The notes beneath the pieces are model-generated. The model was not told where the DNA came from, did no database searches, and saw nothing but the letters and a program-made list of their open reading frames with translations. 7,935 bases of DNA from Candidatus Sigynarchaeota archaeon. GTDB taxonomy: Archaea; Asgardarchaeota; Lokiarchaeia; Sigynarchaeales; Sigynarchaeaceae. Shown here one piece after another: positions 1 to 6,198 of this stretch. The stretch lies in the NCBI GenBank assembly GCA_030587525.1, contig JAUQYW010000326.1:1-7935 (forward strand), in the 5' to 3' direction. A program made the position numbers and the translations under genes. Positions within the stretch are counted from its first letter, which is position 1, and the number at the start of each line of letters is the position of its first letter.

Positions 1-1491
1 GCGATCGATCTCGATCCTGAATGTTTGGCTTTCCATCACGAACGGGTCGCCATCTTGCACGATGAACGCTGATTTCGGCGCGGGAAGGATCCCGGCATGC
101 ATCACGTGGTAAACCGTATGACCCATAGCAGGAACCCGTGCTTCGAAAGTAAAATCGATGGTGATCGAGTCCTTGGTGAATACCCTTTTGATTTCTTGAT
201 GCGAGATGGAAATGCCCTTGGCATCGGTTACTTGGATGCCTTCCGCGTAGGAGGGAATCGTGAAGGACCATTCAACCGTCTCGACCCGGTCCCACGAGAG
301 TGGGTTGAAGATGACTAGTGGGACCGCTGATTTATCCTTCGATCTGGTGTCGATCGTCGATGTCATGGCCGCGAGGGCGTTTTCTATGCACGTGCAGGAG
401 ATCTTTTCTATTTTATCATAATCCGCGTGGGCATCTGCGTTGACCTCGGGAATGCCGGAACCGCCGAGGATGTCGTGGAACTGGTTGAACAAGAGTTTTT
501 CCCAAGCGCCCTGGAGCTCTCGTTCAGGATATTCGAAGGATGCGGCTGATTTTGCTATGATTGAAACTTTTTCGGCGCTGAGCAGCAACACCTCGCACAG
601 GCGGTTGCGGCGCTTGATTTCGCAACAATCGGTGAGATCACCCTGGAGCTCGAAATCCAGTTCATTCTTGACGGTCGGAAAGTTGCCCGGATTGGCGAGC
701 ACCACGTCTTTATAATCTTTAAAGGTATCGAAACGCACGTCCATGCTTTCTTTGTATTCCTCCGCCCATGAGCGCACGGCCTCGATTTCATCGGAACGCG
801 GGCCGCCACCGTGATCGCCCTCGCCGATCCGGACCATGATCTCGTTCAAGCCATACTCGCTCTTGCACCGCTCCGTCCATTTTAAGACCTCGCCCCAGTC
901 AAAAATCCAGAACCCGAAACCTTTGAGGGCATGTAGCGGTTTTATCGCCAAAACCTTGGACCCATCTGGCGCCTCCCACCAAAAGATGCACGGATTCCGC
1001 TTCCCGCGCTTGAACATGTACGCATCGATGCCGCACTTCTTGAATATTTGCGGGAGTTGCCACGGGTGCGACCATGAATCCTCTTGCCAGCCCGTCGTGA
1101 CGTCGATGCCGAATCGCTGCTTGAAATACCTCTTGCCGAGCACGCACTGGCGCACGAGCGATTCTCCACTCGGCTCACCGCCTTCCGCCTCGACATACAT
1201 TCCGCCGGCGATCTCCCAGCGCCCGGCCTTGATGCCCGCCTCGATCTTCTTAAATATTTCCGCGTGATGCTGCTCGGTTGCCTGGTAAAGTGGTACCTGG
1301 CTTTGCGTGAACATATACTCGGGAAACTTGTCGAGATTATCCGTCGCCTTGCCGAACGTTTTCTTGCAGCACACTTGCACGGTCTCCGGGTCCCAGCGCC
1401 ACAACCACGCGAGGTCGATGTGGCTCTGGGCAACGACGTGGATGACGGGCTTGCCTTTCTTGCTCACGTGAATTATTTGTCTATATAACAT
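1..1491 (-). CDS. Glycoside hydrolase family 38 (alpha-mannosidase-like), C-terminus cut off by window edge
   Basis: The minus-strand frame is open from ATG at 1491 to base 1, giving 497 residues without a stop. GH38 enzymes are retaining, zinc-dependent alpha-mannosidases. Family hallmarks appear in order: HIDLAWLWRW at residues 24-33 (metal-site H24 and D26), PSGESLVRQ at 107-115, the candidate nucleophile region with D138 in DSWSHPWQLPQ, GDHGGGP at 225-231, and the middle-domain signature NQFHDIL at 336-342. Residues after about 385 begin the beta-rich C-terminal domain, which is incomplete. No signal peptide is seen, so the protein is probably cytoplasmic. It follows the EamA transporter gene by 42 nt on the same strand and may share its transcript. 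No good Shine-Dalgarno site precedes the ATG. A GTG at residue 9 is an alternative start that would keep the whole catalytic domain. The exact linkage and substrate cannot be read from the sequence. Confidence 0.93.
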   Translation of the reverse strand, partial: MLYRQIIHVSKKGKPVIHVVAQSHIDLAWLWRWDPETVQVCCKKTFGKATDNLDKFPEYMFTQSQVPLYQATEQHHAEIFKKIEAGIKAGRWEIAGGMYVEAEGGEPSGESLVRQCVLGKRYFKQRFGIDVTTGWQEDSWSHPWQLPQIFKKCGIDAYMFKRGKRNPCIFWWEAPDGSKVLAIKPLHALKGFGFWIFDWGEVLKWTERCKSEYGLNEIMVRIGEGDHGGGPRSDEIEAVRSWAEEYKESMDVRFDTFKDYKDVVLANPGNFPTVKNELDFELQGDLTDCCEIKRRNRLCEVLLLSAEKVSIIAKSAASFEYPERELQGAWEKLLFNQFHDILGGSGIPEVNADAHADYDKIEKISCTCIENALAAMTSTIDTRSKDKSAVPLVIFNPLSWDRVETVEWSFTIPSYAEGIQVTDAKGISISHQEIKRVFTKDSITIDFTFEARVPAMGHTVYHVMHAGILPAPKSAFIVQDGDPFVMESQTFRIEIDR

Positions 1492-1533
1492 AAAAAATGA
1501 ATCGGATCACGACGGAACGAGATGGTCAAAGGT

Positions 1534-2493
1534 TCAATCGGATTTATTCGATGATGCCTCGCGATGCTTTAGATTTATCGACGACAGCACGATGCCGGTC
1601 ATAATTAACCCTGCTCCCAAGACAAACATGATGGTCAGTGGCTCCGCGCCCAAGAGAATGCCAAAGAAGATCGCAAACACGGGTTCAAGCGAATACAGTA
1701 GTGCTGCCCTGGTCTCGTCGATCATCTTCTGCGCGAATGCTTGGATCAAGAGCGTGATCGTGCCGGCAACGATCCCCAGGTATAGCCAGCTTGCCCACGT
1801 CATGAGGGGAATGACCACCCAATCCACGCGCTCTTGAAGAACGGCGGACGTCCCGAGCATCATTAGGCAAATCATGACCATCTGCGTGAGCACGAAGAGC
1901 ATAGTATCGATTTTCTTCGTATATTTTTCTAAAAGAACGATTTGAATTGCATTGAAAAATGCGCCGATGAGCACGAGAATATCGCCGTTAAATGAAAGGG
2001 TACCGATGCCTGAATTACCGAACAGCATGATCGCCATTCCGACGACCGCCACGGCGACGCCCGCGAGCTTCAATACCTTGATCTTCGTCTTGAGCATGAA
2101 ATACCCCACGAACGGTGTGAACGCGACGTACATAGAAGCCATAAACGCCCCTTCCGACGAGCTCGTGTATTCCAGGCCCCAGCTCACGAAAAGAATCAGG
2201 AAATAAAACGCTATCGCGTTGAGCATGGACGCGATGAAGACTTGCTTGTTCATCTTCCTGAACCTTGCCCACCACGGGCAAAATCCCAAGAACGCGATGA
2301 GGTGGCGGATGCCTTGGAAAAGAAATAGGGGAATCTCGGTCAAACCTTGCTTGATGAGAATATATTGCGAGCCCCAGACAACCGTGGCTCCTAGCACGAG
2401 AATTATCGCGATCCTGGTTGTTTTCGGCGATGTTACAAGGAGCTTTTCATTGTTTTTGTCACTAGCGGGTGGTTCACTGATAATTTGACTCAA
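1534..2493 (-). CDS. EamA/DMT-family membrane transporter
   Basis: This 319-residue protein has about ten hydrophobic helices in two halves of five, roughly residues 27-157 and 171-306, which is the duplicated EamA layout of drug/metabolite transporters. The first repeat carries WGSQYILIKQGL near residues 40-51 and SSEGAFMASMYVAFTPF near 112-128. The second carries the typical ending TRAALLYSLEPVFAIFFG at 261-278 followed by LGAEPL. Such proteins sit in the cytoplasmic membrane and move small metabolites such as amino acids, nucleosides or drugs. The substrate here is not predictable. The start is TTG at 2493; an in-frame TGA lies a few codons upstream and the first internal ATG (residue 81) is inside the membrane domain, so TTG is the best choice. 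The GH38 gene lies 42 nt downstream, which hints at co-transcription. A role in importing its product or substrate would be guesswork. Confidence 0.93.
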   Translation of the reverse strand: MSQIISEPPASDKNNEKLLVTSPKTTRIAIILVLGATVVWGSQYILIKQGLTEIPLFLFQGIRHLIAFLGFCPWWARFRKMNKQVFIASMLNAIAFYFLILFVSWGLEYTSSSEGAFMASMYVAFTPFVGYFMLKTKIKVLKLAGVAVAVVGMAIMLFGNSGIGTLSFNGDILVLIGAFFNAIQIVLLEKYTKKIDTMLFVLTQMVMICLMMLGTSAVLQERVDWVVIPLMTWASWLYLGIVAGTITLLIQAFAQKMIDETRAALLYSLEPVFAIFFGILLGAEPLTIMFVLGAGLIMTGIVLSSINLKHREASSNKSD

Positions 2494-2520
2494 CTCGTTA
2501 AGGTTCGAGGATCAAAAGCA

Positions 2521-2541
2521 CTTGCGAGAAAAAAACGCAAG
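2521..2541. repeat. Short inverted repeat in the divergent spacer (eamA-like / DUF998)
   Basis: CTTGCG (2521-2526) and CGCAAG (2536-2541) form a perfect 6-bp dyad around an A-rich 9-nt centre. A 10-bp palindrome, AAAGCGCTTT, follows at 2557-2566. Both lie 28-75 nt upstream of the transporter start in the 166-bp spacer between divergent genes. They could be operator sites or chance; no known regulator motif was recognised. Confidence 0.25.
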
Positions 2542-2608
2542 CATTTTCTGCCCAAAAAAGCGCTTTCACAATGGTCTCCGAGGACGGTAAAGATGCGATC
2601 CGAGATGG

Positions 2609-2615
2609 AATAAAT
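2609..2615 (+). promoter_or_regulatory. Possible archaeal TATA box for the DUF998 gene
   Basis: AATAAAT lies about 48 nt before the ATG at 2660. If used as an archaeal TATA box, transcription would begin near 2638, leaving a leader of about 20 nt that contains GGAG at 2640-2643. This is only a weak match, judged by eye. Confidence 0.2.
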
Positions 2616-2659
2616 CAGATCGACGAAAGTTTTAGTAACGGAGCGGGATAGCCTCACCC

Positions 2660-3379
2660 ATGGATGCACGAAGTAAGTTACTGCGGAATCTCAAGGATAT
2701 CTGGACGGGAATGGCTCCAAAACGCGTTTACTTGCGATATTTTTTTGCAGTGCTCGCGATTTATGCCGCTGGCATTGTCATCGGGGCGGCCTTGTATCCC
2801 GGAGGCTTTTCGATCTTGACCGTCTATGTCAGCTATCTCGGAGGCGATCCGGAGAACCCCATTGGAAGATATCCATATAACGCAACCGTGCTCATTGCTG
2901 GCATCCTTCTCATCCCGCATTTCATCTATTTGTATCGACGACTCACGCCGGCCTGCAAGATCATCTCGTTCCTCGCATGCTTGTGCGGCATCGTGGGTGC
3001 CGCGGGCTTTGCCAGCCTCGGCATCTTCCATCAAGGTTTCATTTACATTCACGATAGTCACCGCTGGGCGACTGACATGGCATTTGGTGGTCTCGGTGGC
3101 AGCGCATTCTTCATGCTCATGGCATTCATCCGGAAATCGTGGATGACGCGATCGTGGCCAAAATGGTGGCATACCTTCATCGTGTATGCGCAAATACTCG
3201 GCATCGTCGGAGTGGCCTTGCTATTCTCGGAAACAGACTTGTTTACTGGTTTACCCATTGATCCAGCATTTTTTCAAGATAAATTTTGGGAATGGTTCTA
3301 TACATTCGCCGTGATGGGATGGCTCATTGAAATCGGGCTTATCGTGCCCAAGGAAGCTGACCCCAAGCGAACCATATGA
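2660..3379 (+). CDS. DUF998-type six-helix integral membrane protein
   Basis: This 239-residue protein has about six hydrophobic helices, near residues 26-46, 73-92, 101-122, 138-157, 171-189 and 211-229. After the first helix comes a loop with VSYLGGDPENPIGRYPYN (57-74), similar to the S-x-LG...NP.G..(F/Y)N loop of DUF998 proteins. A second polar loop (about 123-139) contains three histidines, H124, H131 and H134, close to D132 and D139. DUF998 proteins have no established biochemical role. The cluster of polar residues between helices suggests a functional site, but this is inference. The N-terminus is a basic cytoplasmic segment without a signal peptide. The ATG is preceded by GGAG at a long 16-nt spacing. 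The gene diverges from the EamA gene and converges on the thiC-like gene with only 10 bp between stops, so neither neighbour reveals its function. Confidence 0.85.
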   Translation: MDARSKLLRNLKDIWTGMAPKRVYLRYFFAVLAIYAAGIVIGAALYPGGFSILTVYVSYLGGDPENPIGRYPYNATVLIAGILLIPHFIYLYRRLTPACKIISFLACLCGIVGAAGFASLGIFHQGFIYIHDSHRWATDMAFGGLGGSAFFMLMAFIRKSWMTRSWPKWWHTFIVYAQILGIVGVALLFSETDLFTGLPIDPAFFQDKFWEWFYTFAVMGWLIEIGLIVPKEADPKRTI

Positions 3380-3389
3380 ACCGTAGTAC

Positions 3390-4640
3390 CTACGATTCGA
3401 ATTTTGAATCAAGGCCGTACTTTCTCATGATGGCAATGGCGCAATATTTCCCGCACATGCTGCATTCCTTCTCTTCGCCGGGGTGGATGCTTTTCGCGGT
3501 TTCGGGATCGATCGCGTGCTCGAATTGCTTAACCCAATCCTTCTTAGCCCGCCACGAGGAAAGCTGGCGATCCTCATCGAAGCACGCGTCTATGCCATAT
3601 TTCATCGAATCGCCGACATGCGCGGCGATCTTGGCTGCAATGACACCTTCGCGAACTTGGTTCACGTTCGGGAGCCCCAGATGCTCGGCCGGCGTGATCG
3701 CGCATAAATAATCGGCACCATAACCCGCTGCCATCGCTCCACCGATCGCCGCTGAAATGTGATCGTGGCCCACGCCGATCTCCGTCGGTAATGGCCCCGC
3801 GACGAAGAGCGGTCGATTACCTGTGATGCGGTTGTGTTCCTCGATCCATGCTTTCAAGTCGCGGGCGTTCACGTGGCCACCGAGCCCCTCGATGATGACT
3901 TGCACGCCCCGGTTATTTGCACGCTTTGCTAACTTGGCGTTGGTGTAAATCTCTTGCAACTGGGGCTCATCTTTCAAGTCATGGACGCAACCGCTGCGCA
4001 TCGCGTTACCGAGGTTGAGCACGACCCCCGTCTCCTTCAACAATTCGACGATGCTATCAAATAGCGAGACAAAAGGATTTTCCCGTTCCTGGCACAGGCT
4101 GATTGCCGCCGTCATGGACCCGCCCTTCGACACGACGCCCATGATGCGGCCAGACTGCTTCAGGTGCAAGAGGGTCCCCCGGGTGAACCCGGTATGGATC
4201 ACTATCGAAGACACGCCATCCTTGACATGTTTCTCGATGACTTTCAAGATATGCTCGTCGGTCGTGCTCTCGAAGGATTCAGCCGTCACGACGGCTTGGT
4301 AGATGGGCACTGTCGTCACGGGCATTCCCGATGACGAGATTAGTTTACGACGCAAGCCATCTATATCGCCCGCGGTCGAGCAATCAGACACGGTATCGCC
4401 ACCGCATCGGAAAGCGACTGCTGCCTTCTCCATTTCCTCGTCTTCATCGCTTTTCAAGGGTGAAGTTCCGAGATTGACGTTCACCTTGGTTCGTAAGGCT
4501 TTACCTATGGCTATCCGGGCATAGTCATCACGCCCGAGGATCACGGCGTTGCCGCCTTGTATGGACCGGAGCAACTTTTCCGGATCGATCTTTTCTTTTG
4601 CCGACACCGCTGTGATAATGCTCTTGTCTATGGATATCAT
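3390..4640 (-). CDS. thiC: ThiC-family radical-SAM enzyme (phosphomethylpyrimidine synthase or a paralogue)
   Basis: ThiC converts aminoimidazole ribotide (AIR) to HMP phosphate for thiamine using a [4Fe-4S] cluster and SAM. Family landmarks occur in order in this 416-residue protein: GKALRTKVNVNLGTSP (46-61), STAGD (88-92), TTVPIYQA (109-116), IHTGFTR (148-154), SKGGS (171-175), LGNAMRSG (210-217), IEGLGGH (250-256), TPAEHLGLP (316-324), and the C-terminal cysteines C393, C396 and C400. H256 and H320 match the usual zinc ligands. Length fits the short archaeal and anaerobe type. Two normally strict motifs differ: GDGLRPG reads GNAMRSG, and EGPGHVP reads EGLGGHVN with one extra residue before the histidine. 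The closest known alternative is the ThiC paralogue that makes 5-hydroxybenzimidazole (BzaF) from the same AIR substrate. Membership of the family is firm; the exact product is not. No thiamine or cobalamin genes, and no recognisable TPP riboswitch, lie nearby. Confidence 0.85.
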   Translation of the reverse strand: MISIDKSIITAVSAKEKIDPEKLLRSIQGGNAVILGRDDYARIAIGKALRTKVNVNLGTSPLKSDEDEEMEKAAVAFRCGGDTVSDCSTAGDIDGLRRKLISSSGMPVTTVPIYQAVVTAESFESTTDEHILKVIEKHVKDGVSSIVIHTGFTRGTLLHLKQSGRIMGVVSKGGSMTAAISLCQERENPFVSLFDSIVELLKETGVVLNLGNAMRSGCVHDLKDEPQLQEIYTNAKLAKRANNRGVQVIIEGLGGHVNARDLKAWIEEHNRITGNRPLFVAGPLPTEIGVGHDHISAAIGGAMAAGYGADYLCAITPAEHLGLPNVNQVREGVIAAKIAAHVGDSMKYGIDACFDEDRQLSSWRAKKDWVKQFEHAIDPETAKSIHPGEEKECSMCGKYCAIAIMRKYGLDSKFES

Positions 4641-4711
4641 AATCTAACCGAGATGCAGAAGGATCGATTTTCAGCTAAGCAAATAACGTATCGTGTAAAA
4701 ACCATGTCTGA

Positions 4712-4723
4712 CACGTGCACGTG
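4712..4723. promoter_or_regulatory. Perfect 12-bp palindrome CACGTGCACGTG, candidate operator
   Basis: Two tandem CACGTG hexamers make a perfect self-complementary 12-mer. It sits about 30 bp upstream of a weak TATA-like element of the thiC-like gene and about 65-75 bp upstream of the TATA-like box of the trp leader. This is a plausible site for a dimeric regulator serving one or both divergent units. It does not contain the TGTACA core of TrpY sites known from Methanothermobacter, so the regulator is unknown. Confidence 0.4.
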
Positions 4724-4785
4724 GGTAAAAGAAGTTTCCTCGTGAGTTTGTTATGAATACGCTTTCCCTTCGATGACATGCAATG

Positions 4786-4795
4786 TTTTAAAAAA
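4786..4795 (+). promoter_or_regulatory. trp promoter: TATA-like box of the trp leader transcript
   Basis: TTTTAAAAAA is the best A/T-rich candidate for an archaeal TATA box upstream of the trp operon. A start site about 26 nt downstream, near 4816, would place the Trp-codon ORF (ATG at 4845) and all the inverted repeats inside a roughly 300-nt leader before trpD. A second, weaker candidate (CATTTATC near 5065-5072) would give a short leader without them. This is motif reading only. Confidence 0.35.
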
Positions 4796-4837
4796 TGCCG
4801 ATTCCTTGATGAAAATAACCACGTACCAAGGCATGGG

Positions 4838-4917
4838 TTGACACATGGCATTCTTGCGGACCTTTGCATGGTCCTGGCACGGACTGCATTAGGCGCCAGG
4901 CCCCATCACAGTGTCAA
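4838..4917 (+). promoter_or_regulatory. Nested inverted repeats in the trp leader, candidate attenuator-like RNA fold
   Basis: TTGACAC (4838-4844) and GTGTCAA (4911-4917) form a perfect 7-bp outer stem. Inside it, ATGG-T-CCTGGC (4868-4878) can pair with GCCAGG-CC-CCAT (4895-4906), giving ten base pairs around a small internal loop. The 5' arm of this inner stem contains both Trp codons (4869-4871 and 4875-4877) of the 15-codon ORF, and the ORF's ATG directly follows the outer 5' arm. This resembles the 1:2 segment of a trp attenuator. No tRNA T-arm is present. Confidence 0.4.
4845..4892 (+). CDS. trpL: Putative 15-residue trp leader peptide with two Trp codons
   Basis: ATG at 4845 opens a 15-codon ORF, MAFLRTFAWSWHGLH, ending in TAG at 4890-4892. 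Two of its fifteen codons are UGG, in the pattern W-S-W at residues 9-11, about 220 nt upstream of trpD. Trp-rich leader peptides of similar size (14 residues in E. coli TrpL) sense charged tRNA-Trp through ribosome stalling at the Trp codons. Both Trp codons lie within the 5' arm of the strongest inverted repeat of the leader, as expected if stalling changes the RNA fold. Against it, no good Shine-Dalgarno site is seen (GGG at 4835-4837 is the nearest G-run), and a clear terminator hairpin with U-run before trpD is lacking. The call rests on position, Trp content and overlap with the hairpin; chance remains possible. Confidence 0.4.
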   Translation: MAFLRTFAWSWHGLH

Positions 4918-5016
4918 TCCAAGGTAGTGCGCCGCTCATTTTCGCGTTGATAGAACAGTTACAACGAGATTAGCATTTATTCGTTTTCCAACGATCGACG
5001 CTTGTCTTTCATCGAA

Positions 5017-5063
5017 ACCAGGGTCAATACGTCCCGGCTTTGTATGCCCGTGACGAACCTGGT
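5017..5063 (+). promoter_or_regulatory. Second imperfect hairpin in the trp leader
   Basis: ACCAGG-GTCA-ATAC (5017-5030, contiguous) pairs with GTAT (5042-5045), TGAC (5051-5054) and CCTGGT (5058-5063), leaving 5-nt and 3-nt bulges and an 11-nt loop, 14 bp in all. It ends 49 nt before the trpD ATG. Its arms share CCAGG/CCTGG and GTCAAT with the upstream fold, so the two could exchange partners. The sequence after it (CCATTTATC) has no long U-run, so it is not an obvious intrinsic terminator. Confidence 0.35.
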
Positions 5064-5112
5064 CCATTTATCACGATTGTCGATAAAAAATGTAAAAAAG
5101 GATGAATCTATC

Positions 5113-6192
5113 ATGAGTGAAAAAAATAAAACCGGTATCAAGGAAGCAATCCAGAAAAAAATCGTTGAACACAAACCATTGGAAAGTTCTGAAGCGTATG
5201 CAGCCATGCACGACATCATGGATGGCACGGCGACTCCCGCCCAAATCGGCGCGTTTCTCGTCGCTCTCAAGGTGCAAGAGCCCGGCATCCCAGAAGTGTC
5301 TGCGATGGTGCGTTGCATGAAAGACTTCGCGAATAAAGTACACCCCGCGGGGAAAGGCCCGATCGTCGACACGTGCGGGACCGGTGGGGATACGTTGAAA
5401 ACGATCAACATCAGCACCCTCAGCGCGCTCGTCGCAGCAGGAGCAGGCGTGACCATTGCCAAGCATGGCAATCGAAGCGTGACATCGCCATGCGGCAGTG
5501 CTGATGTCCTGGAACATTTTGGCGTGAACATAATGGCTCAACCAGGAATCGTGGAGCAATGCATAAACAAAACAGGAATAGGATTCATGTTTGCTCCCGT
5601 GTTCCATCCGGCCATGAAATACGCATCGGGTCCCCGGAAAGAAATCGGCCTCAAGACGATATTCAACGTGTTGGGCCCGCTCACGAACCCGGCGAGTGCC
5701 AACGGTCAAGTGCTTGGCGTTTATGACAAGGCACTCATGGATGTGATGGCTAGTGTGTTGCTCGATTTCAACGTCAACCATTTCTTCATCGTCTACAACG
5801 AGCACGGCGCGGATGAACTGCTGCCCGTGGGAAAGAACATCGTGAAGGAACGTAGCCAAGGAAAAGTGCTTTCTCGCGTATTCGAGGCCAAGGATTTCGG
5901 CCTTCCGGAAGCAGCATTGAAAGACTTGATGATCAACGCATCGAAGGAGGAAAATATCAAACGTTTCACCGAGATCTTGAAAGGTCGCGGTCCTGAAGCA
6001 CTTTTCAATGCCGTTTTGATGAACAGTGCGATGGCGATCATTGCGGGTGAGCGCGCGAAGGACATTCTCGAAGCTGTTGCCCTTGCGAGGAAATCGCTGG
6101 AATCTGGTGCCGCTCTTGCCAAGTTGAAACAACTTGTCGTGGAAAGCGGTGGCAACCTGCAGCAATTCGAAAAGGCAATGGGGGCGATTTGA
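5113..6192 (+). CDS. trpD: Anthranilate phosphoribosyltransferase
   Basis: TrpD transfers the phosphoribosyl group of PRPP to anthranilate in the cytoplasm, the second step of the tryptophan branch. The 359-residue protein shows the expected motifs: the PRPP loop DTCGTGGD (86-93), NIST (99-102), KHGNRSVTSPCGSADVLE (117-134), GFMFAPVFHPAMKY (157-170), GPRKEIGLKTIFNVLGPLTNP (from 173, with the anthranilate-binding arginine around R175), and metal-binding D234-E235 in HGADE. An all-alpha N-terminal region (about 1-80) precedes the nucleoside-phosphorylase-like alpha/beta domain. ATG at 5113 is chosen because AAGGATGA (5098-5105) lies 7 nt upstream and family homology begins just after it; the frame stays open to a TTG at 5002 but without support. 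It is the first gene of the trp operon, 6 nt before trpC. It is slightly longer than the usual 330-350 residues. Confidence 0.97.
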   Translation: MSEKNKTGIKEAIQKKIVEHKPLESSEAYAAMHDIMDGTATPAQIGAFLVALKVQEPGIPEVSAMVRCMKDFANKVHPAGKGPIVDTCGTGGDTLKTINISTLSALVAAGAGVTIAKHGNRSVTSPCGSADVLEHFGVNIMAQPGIVEQCINKTGIGFMFAPVFHPAMKYASGPRKEIGLKTIFNVLGPLTNPASANGQVLGVYDKALMDVMASVLLDFNVNHFFIVYNEHGADELLPVGKNIVKERSQGKVLSRVFEAKDFGLPEAALKDLMINASKEENIKRFTEILKGRGPEALFNAVLMNSAMAIIAGERAKDILEAVALARKSLESGAALAKLKQLVVESGGNLQQFEKAMGAI

Positions 6193-6198
6193 ACCGTC

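Larger units (their letters stand above)
4641..5112. other. Long intergenic region: thiC-like promoter side and trp leader
   Basis: No long gene is convincing in this 472-bp region between divergent genes. The ORFs in it lack recognisable motifs, apart from the 15-codon Trp-containing leader listed separately. It holds a perfect palindrome (4712-4723), an A/T-rich TATA-like box (4786-4795), the Trp-codon ORF (4845-4892), nested inverted repeats (4838-4917), and a second dyad (5017-5063). On the minus strand a weak TATA-like TTATTT (4686-4681) lies about 45 nt before the thiC-like ATG. A 5' extension of trpD back to a TTG at 5002 is open but is not supported by homology. Confidence 0.7.

Noticed and set aside
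942..1433. 163-residue open frame on the minus strand within the GH38 gene
   Set aside because: It is an alternative frame of the GH38 coding region, Arg/Ser-rich, without domain signal.
1481..1487. TATA-like TTATATA on the minus strand at the GH38 start
   Set aside because: It overlaps the first codons of the gene, and a start site 25 nt downstream would fall inside the coding region before a conserved motif with no suitable start codon. It is more likely coding sequence.
3394..3410. GATTC...GAATC dyad at the convergent gene ends as a bidirectional terminator
   Set aside because: It has only 5 bp, is A/T-rich, lies in the last codons of the thiC-like gene and is not followed by a T-run on either strand.
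4838..4843. TTGACA as a bacterial -35 box
   Set aside because: No TATAAT-like -10 element is found 16-18 nt downstream; the hexamer is better explained as an arm of the inverted repeat.
4675..4869. 64-residue minus-strand ORF in the intergenic region
   Set aside because: It has no motif, no ribosome binding site and low-complexity basic composition; it also runs antisense to the Trp-codon leader. Not supported as a gene.
4838..4920. tRNA-like layout: 7-bp terminal stem followed by a base and CCA on both strands
   Set aside because: No T-arm (GTTC-type loop) precedes the 3' strand in either orientation and no anticodon or D-arm can be built, so it is not a tRNA gene.
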